Positions 39,089 to 50,172 are shown, numbered from the stretch's first letter. The stretch is 64,000 bases of DNA from Styela clava (GCF_964204865.1 NC_135253.1:20062001-20126000); one strand, 5' to 3'. Notes: generated from the letters alone by a model not told the origin. Numbers and translations: made by a program.

Positions 39089-42026
39089 CCGTAAAGCGGG
39101 GTGACTATGACCCATTTTTGGTCTTTCAGTCAAAATATCTCGAATATTAAAAATCTATGAATTGCTATTCCGGGTCCAAACTATGCATTTTAGAGGGGGT
39201 ATACGTCGTGCATAATCATTGAACCAAAATATTTGTTTTTTCTATATTATTTTTTTTAATTTACGGTGGGCCAAAGTCACCAGCAATTTCGGTACCACTT
39301 TGGCCCAGTGCCTATTTCTCCCCATAAATTAAGCTGTACCCATACTGAGACAAAGAAAACATTTATTACAGTGGGCTTTGGCCCACAGAGACTTTTTAAA
39401 AAAACAGAAACCCCAAAAAAATTAGAACACTCAACGAAATCGGCCATTTTATAATGGCACTGCAAAAATCAAAATTAAACATGTCTGTATTCATTCATAG
39501 CAGTTGATATCATGGCAAAAAGGTCAGTTCAGTTCAATTCAGACACTTTATAGATGCCTCGCGCATTTATGAGATCTGGGGGACTGATACAACGTTTTAT
39601 GCTGCTCCAGTCGTAAAAAATCTGATCTTTCCGAAATGGCCATCTCCAGTTACATCCAGACTTCTCCATGACACTCACCTCGCACCCGTCAGTTGTGCGG
39701 GTTTTGACAATTCCAGGGTATAATTCACCCTCATACGAAATTATAACATAATCACCAATGTTGCATTCTTCAAATGGCAAGTGATGAGCAGTTGAAACTA
39801 CAGAGTGAGAGTTGGATGATTCAGGAGTAGAGGCTTCATCGCATTCATCGTCTGAGGAAACAATTTCAACCGTTGAATCTGAATCTTCAATATTTTGATT
39901 TGCTTGAGCTTTTTTTGAAACCGTTTTTTCAAGTCTTGCCACATCTTCCTCACATGCGCTTTTCCCAGGTTCTACCTGAACCTTCTTTCTTGTTTTAGTT
40001 TCCTTTGCCACAGAAGATCTTAAATCTGAAATTTTCTCAAGAAATTTTTCACTGATAACATCAGAATCATCATGACTCGTAGTTCTTGGTAATCTACTGA
40101 GAACTTCTTCTTTATTGAGCGGAACAAGTCCTGCTTTTTTAAATCCTGCAACTAGGTTGTTTGCTCCCCTGACATCAAGAGCAAAGCAGAGTTTGTTCAA
40201 AAGTGCTGGAAACTCATCTTTTCTTAGCGTTGCGGATGTCTGCCTTCTTTCTTTACTTTTCACAGAATTCAATATCGATCTCCAAGCGACTTTCATTGGC
40301 CTGAAATAGGCAATATCCAGGGGTTGGGTGAGGTGCGTCGAATTAGGCGGTAGACATATGAAAGCTATATTGTGATCAAGACATGATTTCAGAACATCTG
40401 GACTGATATGGGAGGATAAATTATCCCCAATGAGAACTTTTTTCCCATTTTGACGCTTCAGCCTAGGCAGCACCATTCGATTAAACCAATCTTGAAAACT
40501 AAATCCATCAAACCAGCCTGATCTTGATCTGTTGTATAGTGTCCCTGGTGGTCCTCCTTCAACCCAAGTGCTCCACAGATTCTCGGCTTTGTACACTACA
40601 TACGGTGGCATCACTGCTCCTGCTGCATTCCCACAGAACATCAAACTTATTGCAGATTTTGTCGAATTCAGGATTCTTTCTGGGTATTTGCAGCCGCGCT
40701 TGCATATTATCTTCTTTTGCCCTAAAAATAAATGCTTTGATCACAATACAGTAATATTTATTATCCATACTAGACTGCAAGCCAAAGTGAAATTTTACAT
40801 AACACCATAAATAGTTTAAAATTTGATTTGACGCAGTAAATATTTTAAAAAAGGGGATTAACAAAGAACGCTTGAAAAATTGAATACCGTAGTACTGTAT
40901 ATACTTAAAAGCAAAGTCACTCATACCTGGGTCATCAGTTAAGTTTGTTTCATCATAATTCCAAATATTTTCCGGGGGCACATCATCCAACTCTTCTTCG
41001 ATGTTTTCAAAATATTTTTCAATAGTCTCACTCGATACCCCTGCCCTTTTCTTTTTTATATTCGTTGCGAATCGCACCGTTAGTTCTGAGTGCCTTTTTA
41101 AGAATGCTTTCACCCATTCAACTCCAGGATAATTGCTGTGAAATTTACTGACAGTCACTCCTTTTGCATCAAGATAAGCTTTAACTATGCTTCTCAAATC
41201 TTCCTGTGCTATCGGAAAACCAAAACTGCTTACGGCTATGCAGTGCTCCACTAGAATTTTCTCAGTTTCTGCAGATAAAACTGTTTGCCCACCAAATTTT
41301 TTCATGTGCCTCAGTTTCAACTTATTCTTCAAAGTACTCCTAGGTATATTGAACTGTGCTGCAACGTTTCTTTGCGATTCTCCCCTTTTAATTGCTTCCA
41401 GAGCTCGCTGAAGTTTTTTCTCACTATAATCATGGTATCTTCTACTGCCCAAAACACGACTGAATTTTCTCACCATGATTTGAAATAAACTGTTTACATT
41501 TATAGATTAACTGGATGACTAGAATGAGAAAATAAATTCGTTTTATTTCTGAAAAATAAAACAAAAAAGTAGGTTTGTATAGGGTAATAAGGTGGGCCAA
41601 AGTCAGTACCATATTACATGGAATTTTGCATTGTGGGCAAAAAACCTCCCTCATACGCCCCCAACTAGTTTAAACTTGTTCCAAACACCATAAAAACCTT
41701 CACAGAGAATATCTCTTCCAACCTGTAAAGAATAAGGACAATTGAATGTTTCTTTTTTGGACTTCTCAATAAAAGTACTGAGTTGCGATTTTTTTTTCAA
41801 TTTTTTTATTTCTGACCCTCCAAATGAAAAAGTTTTTTTTCCCAAATATTTTTCATAAAGTGACAAGATTTTTTGTTGTATAATTATTGCTGCTGTTATT
41901 AACTACAGTATCAAAACAAAATAAAATGGGAAATATCAAATAAAAGTAGATTTGGGTGGGTTTTAAACAAATTCTCAAAATGGGGCCAAAGTCAACCCGT
42001 GAGGTCAAAGTCACCCCGTTTTACGG
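39089..42026 (-). mobile_element. pogo/Tigger-like DNA transposon
   Basis: Inverted ends CCGTAAA(G/A)CGGGGTGACT(A/T)TGACC (39089-39113 and the complement ending at 42026) with a TA target duplication (39087-39088 and 42027-42028). It encodes a two-exon transposase on the minus strand (39529-41476). It is inserted in the RT region of the LTR element; without it the surrounding reading frame is continuous. Confidence 0.93.
39529..41476 (-). CDS. pogo/Tigger-like transposase (HTH + CENP-B + DDE), apparently intact
   Basis: DNA-binding cut-and-paste transposase. Exon 1 is 41476-40927 and exon 2 is 40721-39529, joined by a 205-bp GT-AG intron (CCCAG|GTATGA, TTTTTAG|GGCAAAAG); the sum is 1,743 bp, giving 580 residues with no stop. 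Order: psq-type HTH (KRGESQRNVAAQFNIPRSTL), CENP-B-type HTH region (FHSNYPGVEWVKAFLKRHSE), first catalytic Asp in IWNYDETNLTDDPG, second in VLIGDNLSSHIS, third in LTQPLDIAYFRPMKVAWR, then an acidic C-terminal region. All three catalytic Asp are present. The intron is proposed because the unspliced frame loses homology exactly between the two sites. Confidence 0.88.
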
Positions 42027-42028
42027 TA

Positions 42029-42905
42029 TTCCATGACAATAACCAAGTTTACTCTATTAGATGGCTTTCCTTTGCCAAGAATTGACAAAATGGTAAACGA
42101 CATTTCTAAATTTAAGGTATTTAGCACTTTGGATCTGAAAAACGCATATCACCAGTTACTTCTGGCTGAAGAAGACCGGCCATTCACTGGATTTGAAGCT
42201 GATGGTAACCTATATCAGTTTTGTAGAGTTCCTTTCGGTGTCACAAATGGAGTTTCAGCTTGCCAAAGGACGATCAGTGCTTTAATCCAGAAATATAATC
42301 TCAAGAGAGTTTTCGTTTACCTAGACAACATAACAATTTGTGGAATGACTGAGGAGGATCATGATATCAATTTGAATGCATTTTTAGAAGCTCCAATAAA
42401 GGAAAATTTTACATTCAATAGTGCCAAAACGGTCCTACGAGTAACCCAAATTGACTTATTGGGATATAGAGTTTCTTGTGGCAAAATCAAGCCTGATCCA
42501 GAGAGATTACAGCCATTATTAGAATTACCCATTCCGAGAACGAGCAAAGAATTAAAACGATGTGTTGGACTCTTCGCATACTATGCCAAATGGATTCGTG
42601 ACTATTCATTGAAAATTGCCCCACTGATTAAAGACTGCCAATTGCCACTAAATGATGAAGCTACAACTGCATTCTTGAATTTGCGTAAGGACCTTGCTAA
42701 TGCGTGTTTAAAAACAATATCAGATGATGAACCATTCACAGTTGAAACTGACGCATCTGATGTTGCTATTGCTGCTGTGTTGGCCCAGAATGGGTGTCCT
42801 GTCGCTTCCTTATCTCGTACACTGAGCCATAGTGAAAAGCGGTATCCAGCAATAGAGAAAGAAGCTATGGCAATAATAGAGGCGACACGTAAATGGGGGC
42901 ATTAG
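42029..42905 (+). pseudogene. reverse transcriptase and RNase H part of the LTR element
   Basis: RT landmarks: FTLLDGFPLPRID, FSTLDLKNAYHQLLL (catalytic Asp of motif A), FCRVPFGVTNG, and VFVYLDNITICG at the active site, where the second Asp of the usual YxDD is Asn. RNase H follows (ETDASDVAIAAVLAQNGCPV, EKRYPAIEKEAMAII). TAG at 42903-42905 stops the frame inside RNase H; similarity continues beyond it, so this is a nonsense mutation. Confidence 0.88.
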
Positions 42906-44195
42906 TTACATGGACGCCATTTCAGATTGTTTACAGATCAAATAGCAATATCATTTATATTTGATCCTACCAGACGAAGCAAAATAAAGAATACTAAACT
43001 ACAGCTGTGGCGACTCGAACTGGGTTCCTTTTTCTACACGATTTAGCACAAGCCAGGATCTGAAAATACTGCTGCCGATACTTTGTCTAGAATTTGTGCT
43101 TCTTTGTCCCACATTGATAAACTTAATAAAATACACAAGGAGCTGGGTCATCCTGGAATTACCAGACTGAATCATTTTATTAAAAGCCGAAATCTACCTT
43201 TTTCTCTTCGGGAAGTACGGAATACTTGTTCTAACTGTCGAATTTGTTCTGAGATAAAGCCCTGCTTTTTCAAGCCTGAAGAGAAACCTCTTATTAAGGC
43301 AATGCAGCCGTGGGAGCGACTAAGTGTTGAATTCAAAGGGCCATTGAAGGGTCCCAGACCTTATTTATTGGTTATCATAGATGAAATGAGTCGGTTTGCA
43401 TTTCCCTGTGCTGACATGAAAAGCACTACGGTTTTAGAGTGTTTATCTCGATTGTTCTGCTTGTTTGGTTTTCCAAGTTTTGTGCATTCTGACAGAGGAG
43501 GATCTTTTTCATCTCATGAATTCAAGTCATTTTTGCATTTTCGTGGAGTTAGTACAAGCCGAACAACTCCATATCATCCTACTGGAAATGCACAATGTGA
43601 GAGAATGAACCAGACACTGAGGCGAACCGTAAAATTGATACTCAAAGATAAAGGACTCAAGGATCCTCAGTGGGAATGTGTACTACCTGAAGCCCCTCAT
43701 GCTGTGCGCTCTTTTTTGTGCACTCCTGTTAATGCCACTCCTCATGAATTGTTTCTCAAGTTTTCCAGAAAATCAATGCTTGGAAAAGCGTTGCCAACAT
43801 GGTTGGTCACACCAGGGCCCGTCTTGGTTCGAAAATTTGTTAGAAATAAAGATGATCCTTTATGTGAAGAAGTCGATTTACTAGATGCTAATCCAAACTT
43901 TGCTTCAATAAAATATAAAGATGGACGAGAGTCTACAGTATCAACGCAAGATCTAGCCCTTCTCGGATGCACTGATAAGGTATCACTTTATGATGAGAGT
44001 AATAAGTCAAAAGGGGTGGTAATTCCTATTGAACAAAATATTGAATCTGAAGAAGTTCAGAACACTGAGATCAAAAACCAACCTTCAACATTTGAAGCGG
44101 AAATGACCCAGGTACCTGTTCCAAGCAGCGTTGGAAGACCAACAAGAATGAGAAAACCTCCTGAAAGATATGGCGATTGGGAATATAATTGTTAA
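42906..44195 (+). pseudogene. end of RNase H and integrase of the LTR element
   Basis: After the stop at 42903 the frame goes on (GRHFRLFTDQIAISFIFDP), with a second TAG at about 43044, then an HHCC-type zinc region (HKELGHPG ... CSNCRIC) and an integrase core (VIIDEMSRF, FVHSDRGGSF, GNAQCERMNQTLRR). The first catalytic position reads SVEFKGP, with Glu where related elements have Asp. The 370-codon frame from 43083 ends at 44195, just before the polypurine tract. Confidence 0.87.
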
Positions 44196-44200
44196 ATTTT

Positions 44201-44214
44201 GAAGGGGGGTAGAG
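44201..44214 (+). other. polypurine tract of the LTR element
   Basis: GAAGGGGGGTAGAG lies directly before the 3' LTR, where plus-strand DNA synthesis is primed; the single T is the only pyrimidine. Confidence 0.85.
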
Positions 44215-44466
44215 TGTGGTAATTTATATTGTATATTTTGGTATTCTCAACTTACCTGTTTACTGGCAATAGTAATTTGTCTGCCGAGTCATACTCGACT
44301 TGCTTTTATCTGAGTCGACTTGCTTTTATCTGAGTCATGTTTTGTTGGTGCTTCATCATTTCATTGTGAACTGCTTTAAGGTGCTGCTAACGTTTAAGTT
44401 AATTAAAGCCTAGTATTTGTGGATGGATTTGTTTGTGAAGTAATAAACAGAACTTAGGTTACCACA
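44215..44466 (+). repeat. 3' LTR
   Basis: 252 bp, very close to the 5' LTR. The main difference is a direct duplication of GACTTGCTTTTATCTGAGTC near 44300. Confidence 0.93.
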
Positions 44467-45399
44467 CTTACTAAACCCACCAATTCAGTCCTAACTTCGA
44501 CGGTACCGGTACCTATTAGTCTATGGACCATGGAATGTGGTGCCGGTAGTCACGCAGGTCTCCCAGTCCTCTGACATTCTTCAACCATATAAGTTTAAAT
44601 ATCATCTTTCAATGAAAAGTTTTGTATCCCTCTCCAGCTGGGGCAAAGAAAAGGAGAACCAAGTCATAGAAAAGCCATCTCTGAGTGATTCCATTTTTGC
44701 ATGTTAAATAGGCTTTTGGAAATAAGTTAGGTACGATAACGGCAATGTGAAGGCGGAATACCGTTAATAATAAATCACTTGACAATATGTTATAACTTTA
44801 GAAGCACGAAAATACCGCCATCACCAGTGAAATGCCATTTGAAGGCCCTTTGAAACGAGCAACGCTTCACTCTATCGCCCTACACAAGCCTGAATATTTG
44901 CAATGTTTGTCTGAGCGACCAAAATCAAAACAATAAAGGTCAGGGAAAGGTCCATTGTTATGAAAAATATTTTTAATTTTCCGAATCTATGTCAAACAAA
45001 TTGAGACAACTTTACGAATTACTGCTGACAATGCACTCCGCAGTAAGTTATCCCTCCAACAAAATTATGACCGATTCACTGGCTGCCTTTATTGCCACCT
45101 TGCGGCGTTGTTTCAATAGAGTTCTCATGTACTCTTCATACTAACTCAAGAAAGGGTCAAGAAACTTTCAGAATGCGAAACAGCCAACGGCAAAAGAACA
45201 TAATTCCAAACGTGTTTATTTTCTTATTCCAGATATATTATATTCCTGAATGCAGTGTTAATATTTTAAAATTACTTTATCTGTATTTCAACTCCCAAGA
45301 ACATTAGTAGCCTAACACGACTGTTCGTTAATTTTCTTAGTCACCACAAGTGAAGAATTTCATTGGTACTTTAATAAGTAAAGTTTCCTCTCGTTCATT

Positions 45400-45540
45400 A
45401 GCTTTGCGCAGTGGCAGTATCGTAACCAATGAGGTTTATCCGAGGTGCGATTATTGTTAGTTGAAAACTATTACCGATACCCCGCCCTGGTGATGTAATC
45501 GCATCACCTGTGGCAATTTCTGAATAGTTCTGTGGAACCT
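45400..45540 (+). ncRNA. U4: U4 snRNA gene, copy 10
   Basis: First complete copy right of the 9.5-kb insert. Consensus 5' end and k-turn; small changes TTGTTAGTTG and TTACCGATACC; 3' hairpin TAGTTCTGTGGAACCT has lost one pair. Confidence 0.88.
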
Positions 45541-46017
45541 ATACTTTCGCGAGATGAAGTTACAAAACAATAAATTAGGTGTCCATGGTTTGGAAAATTT
45601 GTGTAGGCTTCAAATATACGTTTGGTCAGTTCCGACAACTCATCCTGTCGCAACTTTCAACAGTGCATACACGTCAGATTATTGGCTTTTCGTTTTGCCA
45701 CATTGCGGCGGTGTTTCATTAGAGTTCTCTTGTACATATTAACTCAAGAAATTTATAGCACGATCCAAAAATCCAAGGAACTTACAGAATGCGAAACAGC
45801 CAGCAGCAAGAGAACATAATTCCAAACGTGTTTATTTTCTTATTCCAGATATATTATATTCTTAAATGCAGTGTTGATATTTTCAAAATTGCTGTATCTG
45901 CACTTCAACTCCCAAGAACATTAGAAACCTAACAAGACAGTTACGTTAATTTTCTTAGTCACCACAAGTAATAGATTTTATTGGTACTTTAATGAGTAAA
46001 GTTTTCTCTCATTCATT

Positions 46018-46158
46018 AGCTTTGCGCAGTGGCAGTATCGTAACCAATGATGATTATCCGAGGTGCGATTATTGTTAGTTGAAAACTATTACCAATACCC
46101 CGCCCTGGTGATGCAATCGCATCGCCTTTGGCAATTTCTGAAGGGTTCTGTGGAACCT
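46018..46158 (+). ncRNA. U4: U4 snRNA gene, copy 11
   Basis: Full length with Sm site and 3' hairpin. The k-turn stem reads CCAATGATGATTATCC, one G to T change away from the GATTATCC allele, which may weaken folding; function uncertain. Confidence 0.85.
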
Positions 46159-46629
46159 ATCCTATTGCGAAATGAAACGACAAAACAATAAATTAGATGA
46201 TGTCCATGGTTTGGAAAATTTGTGTAGGCTTTCAAATATATGTTTGATGAGTTCCGACATTTAATCCTGTCGCAACTTTAAACAGTGCGTACACGTCATT
46301 TTATTGGCTCCCGTGTTGCCATCTTGCGGCGGTTTTTCATTAGAATTCTCATGTACTCATCATACTAACTCAGGAAAGTCCCAAGAAACTTACAGAATGC
46401 GAAACAGCCAGCGGCAAAAAATCATAATTCCAAACGTGTTTGTTTATTTTCTTATTCCAGATATATTATATTCTTAAACGCAGTGTTATTATTTCAAAAA
46501 TTTCTTTATCTGTTCTTCCACTTCCAGGAACATTAATAACCTATCAAAACACTTACGTTAATTTTCTTAGTCACCTCAAGTAATAGATTTCAATGGTACA
46601 TCAATAGGTAAAGTTTAGTCTTATTCGTT

Positions 46630-46770
46630 AGCTTTGTTCTGTGGTAGTATCGTAACCAATGAGGTTTATCCGAGGTGCGATTGTTGCTAGTTGAAAACTA
46701 TTACCAATACCCCGCCCTGGTGATGTAATCGCATCGCCTGTGGCAATTTCTGAAAGTTTCTGCGGAACCT
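46630..46770 (+). ncRNA. U4: U4 variant, GTTCTG type, copy 12
   Basis: Full length, intact k-turn, stem I and Sm site, but the 5' end reads AGCTTTGTTCTGTGGTAG instead of AGCTTTGCGCAGTGGCAG, removing the GCGCAG that pairs with U6 in stem II. The 3' hairpin is AAGTTTCTGCGGAACCT. The same type recurs at 48479 and, partly, at 62049. Either a pseudogene class or a variant. Confidence 0.8.
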
Positions 46771-47240
46771 ATACTTTTGCAAATTACGTTGATCTCTATT
46801 GTTTTGAAAAATATGTTTAATTTTCTGAGTCTATGTCAAACAAATTGCGACAACTTTACGAATTACTGCTGGCAATGCATTCCGCAGTAAGTTATCCCTC
46901 CAACAAAATTATGACCGATTCACTGGCTGCCTTTATTGCCTTGCGGCGTTGTCTCATTAGAGTTCTCATGTACTCATTATACTAACTCAAGAAAGGGTCA
47001 AGAAACTTACAGAATGCGAAACAGCCAACGGCAAAAGAACATAATTCAAAACGTGTTTATTTTCTTATTCCAGATATATTATATTCTTATATGCAGTGTT
47101 AATATTTTAAAATTGCTTTATCTGTACTTCAACTCCCAAGAACATTAGTAGCCTAACACGACAGTTCGTTAATTTTCTTAGTCACCACAAGTAATGAATT
47201 TCATTGGTACTTTAATAAGTAAAGTTTTCTCTCGTTCATT

Positions 47241-47381
47241 AGCTTTGCGCAGTGGCAGTATCGTAACCGATGAGGTTTATCCGAGGTGTGATTATTGCTA
47301 GTTGAAAACTATTATCAATACCCCGCCCTGGTGATGTAGTCGCATCACCTGTGGCAATTTTTGAAGGGTTTTGTGGAACCT
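47241..47381 (+). ncRNA. U4: U4 snRNA gene, copy 13
   Basis: k-turn reads CCGATGAGG for CCAATGAGG; GGTGTGATT and ATTATCAATACC differ slightly; the Sm site is the more canonical CAATTTTTG. 3' hairpin GGGTTTTGTGGAACC. Shares the CCGATGAGG change with copy 16 at 49089. Confidence 0.85.
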
Positions 47382-47804
47382 ATCCCATTGCGAAATGAAA
47401 TGACAAAACAATAAATTAGTTGATGTCCATGGTTCGGAAAATTTGTGTAGGCTTCAAAATATACGTTTGGTCAGTTCCGACAACTCATCCTGTCGCAACT
47501 TTCAACAGTGCATACACGTCAGATTATTGGCTTTTCGTTTTGCCACATTGCGGCGGTGTTTCGTTAGAGTTCTCTTGTACATATTAACTCAAGAAATTTA
47601 TAGCACGATCCAAAATTACAAAGAACTTACAGATTGCGAAACAGCCAGCATCAAGTGAACAGAATTCCAAACGTGTTTATTTTTTTTATTCCAGATATAT
47701 TATATTCTTAATTGCAGTGTTGATGTTTTAAAAATTGCTGTATCTGTACTTCAACTCCCTAGAACATTAGTAACCTAACAAGAGAGTTACGTTAACATTC
47801 TTAG

Positions 47805-47824
47805 TCACCACAAGTAATAGATTT
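47805..47824 (+). promoter_or_regulatory. PSE-like snRNA promoter element (representative)
   Basis: TCACCACAAGTAATAGATTT begins 59 bp before the U4 start at 47864, the position of the proximal sequence element bound by SNAPc in animal snRNA genes, and shares the TCACC start with vertebrate PSEs. The same block occurs at the same distance in nearly every unit. No good TATA box follows, as expected for RNA polymerase II snRNA genes. Confidence 0.65.
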
Positions 47825-47863
47825 CATTGGTACTTCAATAAGTAAAGTTTTCTCTCATTCATT

Positions 47864-48004
47864 AGCTTTGCGCAGTGGCAGTATCGTAACCAATGAGGAT
47901 TATCCGAGGTGCGATTATTGCTAGTTGAAAACTATTACCAATACCCCGCCCTGGTGATGCAGTCGCATCGCCTGTGGCAATTTCTGAAGGGTTCTGTGGA
48001 ACCT
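47864..48004 (+). ncRNA. U4: U4 snRNA gene, copy 14
   Basis: Consensus in all functional parts, GATTATCC loop allele, good PSE. One of the best candidates for an expressed gene in the array. Confidence 0.95.
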
Positions 48005-48030
48005 ATCCTTTTGCGAAATGAAATGACAAA

Positions 48031-48043
48031 ACAATAAATTAGA
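48031..48043 (+). terminator. 3' box-like element (representative)
   Basis: ACAATAAATTAGA, about 27 nt after the U4 3' end, resembles the AAARNNAGA core of the snRNA 3' box that directs Integrator cleavage. It is kept after most copies in the array (ACAATAAATTAGATGATG). Confidence 0.4.
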
Positions 48044-48478
48044 TGATGTCCAGGAAAATTTGTGTAGGCTTTCAAATATCTATTTGGTCAGTTCCGACAT
48101 TTAATCCTGCCGCAACTTTCAACAGCGCATATACGTCAGATTATTGGCTCCCCGTGTTGCCACCTTGCGGCGGTGTTTCATTAGAGTTCTCATGAACATT
48201 TTAACTCAAGAAATTTATAGCACGATCCAAAATTTCAGGAAACTTGAAGAATGCGAAACAGCCAACGGCAAAAAAACATAGGTCCAAACGTGTTAATTTT
48301 CTTATTCCAGATATATTATATTCTTAAATGCAGTGTTAATATTTTAAAATTACTTTATCTGTACTTCAACTCCCAGGAACATTAATAACCTATCAAAACA
48401 CTTACGTTAATTTTCTTAGTCACCTCAAGTAATAGATTTCAATGGTACATCAATAGGTAAAGTTTAGTCTTATTCGTT

Positions 48479-48619
48479 AGCTTTGTTCTGTGGCAGTATC
48501 GTAACCAATGGGGTTTATCCGAGGTGCGATTATTGCTAGTTGAAAACTATTACCAATACCCCGCCCTGGTGATGTAATCGCATCACCTGTGGCAATTTCT
48601 GAAAGTTTCTGCGGAACCT
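48479..48619 (+). ncRNA. U4: U4 variant, GTTCTG type, copy 15
   Basis: Same altered 5' end as copy 12 (AGCTTTGTTCTGTGGCAG), plus AATGGGGTTTATCC for AATGAGGTTTATCC, which removes a k-turn A. Followed by a type III spacer, as after copy 12. Probably not functional. Confidence 0.78.
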
Positions 48620-49088
48620 GTACTTTTGCAAATTACGTTGATCTCTATTGTTTTAAAAAATATGTTTAATTTTCTGAGTCATGTCAAACAAATTGCGACA
48701 ACTTTACGAATTACTGCTGGCAATGCACTCCGCAGTAAGTTATCCCTCCAACAAAATTATTACCGATTCACTGGCTGCCTTTATTGCCTTGCGGCGTTGT
48801 TTCATTAGAGTTCTCATGTACTCATCATGCTAACTCAAGAAAGGGTCAAGAAACTTACAGAATGCGAAACAGCCAACGACAAAAGAACATAATTCCAAAC
48901 GTGTTTATTTTCTTATTCCAGATATATTATATTCTTAAATGCAGTGTTAATATTTTAAAATTGCTTTATCTGTACTTCAACTCCCAAGAACATTAGTAGC
49001 CTAACACGACAGTTCGTTAATTTTCTTAGTCACCACAAGTAATGACTTTCATTGGTACTTTAATAAGTAAAGTTTTCTCTCGTTCATT

Positions 49089-49229
49089 AGCTTTGCGCAG
49101 TGGCAGTATCGTAACCGATGAGGTTTATCCGAGGTGTGATTATTGCTAGTTGAAAACTATTACCAATACCCCGCCCTGGTGATGTAGTCGCATCACCTGT
49201 GGCAATTTTTGAAGGGTTCTGTGGAACCT
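49089..49229 (+). ncRNA. U4: U4 snRNA gene, copy 16
   Basis: Near-identical to copy 13 (CCGATGAGG, GGTGTGATT, CAATTTTTG), three units and 1,848 bp to its right, marking the period of the higher-order repeat. Confidence 0.87.
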
Positions 49230-49711
49230 ATCCCATTGCGAAATGAAATGACAAAACAATAAATTAGATGATGTCCATGGTTTGGAAAATTTGTGTAGGC
49301 TTCAAAATATACGTTTGGTCAGTTCCGACAACTCATCCTGTCGCAACTTTCAACAGTGCATACACGTCAGATTATTGGCTTTTCGTTTTGCCACATTGCG
49401 GTGGTGTTTCGTTAGAGTTCTCTTGTACATATTAACTCAAGAAATTTATAGCACGATCCAAAATTACAAAGAACTTACAGAATGCGAAACAGCCAGCAAC
49501 AAGAGAACATAATTCCAAACGTGTTTATTTTTTTTATTCCAGATATATTATATTCTTAATTGCAGTGTTGATGTTTTAAAAATTGCTGTATCTGTACTTC
49601 AACTCCCTAGAACATTAGTAACCTAACAAGAGAGTTACGTTAATATTTTTATTCACCACAAGTAATAGATTTCATTGGTACTTCAATAAGTAAAGTTTTC
49701 TCTCATTCATT

Positions 49712-49810
49712 AGCTTTGCGCAGTGGCAGTATCGTAACCAATGAGGATTATCCGAGGTGCGATTATTGCTAGTTGAAAACTATTACCAATACCCCGCCCT
49801 GGTGATGCAG
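49712..49810 (+). pseudogene. U4: U4 snRNA copy 17, 3' truncated
   Basis: Consensus up to GGTGATGCAG, then fused to AATGCGAAGCAGCC of the spacer. The Sm site, 3' hairpin and the first part of the spacer are deleted, leaving a 326-bp unit. A short CAG or GCAG match at the join suggests microhomology. Confidence 0.9.
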
Positions 49811-50037
49811 AATGCGAAGCAGCCAACGGCAAAAGAACATAATTCCAAACGTGTTTATTTTCTTATTCCAGATATATTATATTCTTAAATGCAGTATTAA
49901 TATTTTAAAATTACTTTATCTGTACTTCAACCCCCAAGACATTAGTAATCTAACACGACAGTTCGTTAATTTTCTTAGTCACCACAAATAATGAATTTCA
50001 TTGGTACTTTAATAAGTAAAGTTTTCTCTCGTTCATT

Positions 50038-50172
50038 AGCTTTGCGCAGTATCGCAACCAATGAGGTTTATCCGAGGTGCGATTATTGCTAGTTGAAAAC
50101 TATTACCAATACCCCGCCCTGGTGATGCAATCGCATCGCCTGTGGCAATTTCCGAAGGGTTCTGTGGAACAT
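50038..50172 (+). pseudogene. U4: U4 snRNA copy 18, 6-bp deletion in the U6 stem II region
   Basis: 5' end AGCTTTGCGCAGTATCGCAACC lacks six bases (one GCAGTG step) of the stem II side and has C for T in the stem. The rest, including the Sm site, is consensus apart from CCGAAGG. Confidence 0.82.

Larger units (their letters stand above)
37305..44466 (+). mobile_element. Ty3/gypsy-like LTR retrotransposon, inactive, with nested DNA transposon
   Basis: Two LTRs (37305-37545 and 44215-44466) begin TGTGGTAATTT and end TTACCACA. A perfect 5-bp duplication CTTAC flanks them (37300-37304 and 44467-44471). Order gag, protease, reverse transcriptase, RNase H, integrase; no envelope gene. The 2.94-kb pogo-like element at 39089-42026 sits in the RT region. 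Several frameshifts and stops make it inactive. Confidence 0.93.
35477..44954. mobile_element. 9.5-kb insert bounded by TGGACCTTTCCC inverted repeats
   Basis: The array sequence GTCTATTG is split exactly: GTCTA|TGGACCTTTCCC on the left and GGGAAAGGTCCA|TTG on the right (or a 2-bp AT duplication with GGACC ends). Subterminal blocks are also inverted: GTCGCTCAGACAA at about 35562 and TTGTCTGAGCGACC at about 44906. GGTACCGGTAC tracts occur on both sides of the nested LTR element, so the two flanks belong to one older element of about 2.3 kb. I found no transposase in it. Confidence 0.7.
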
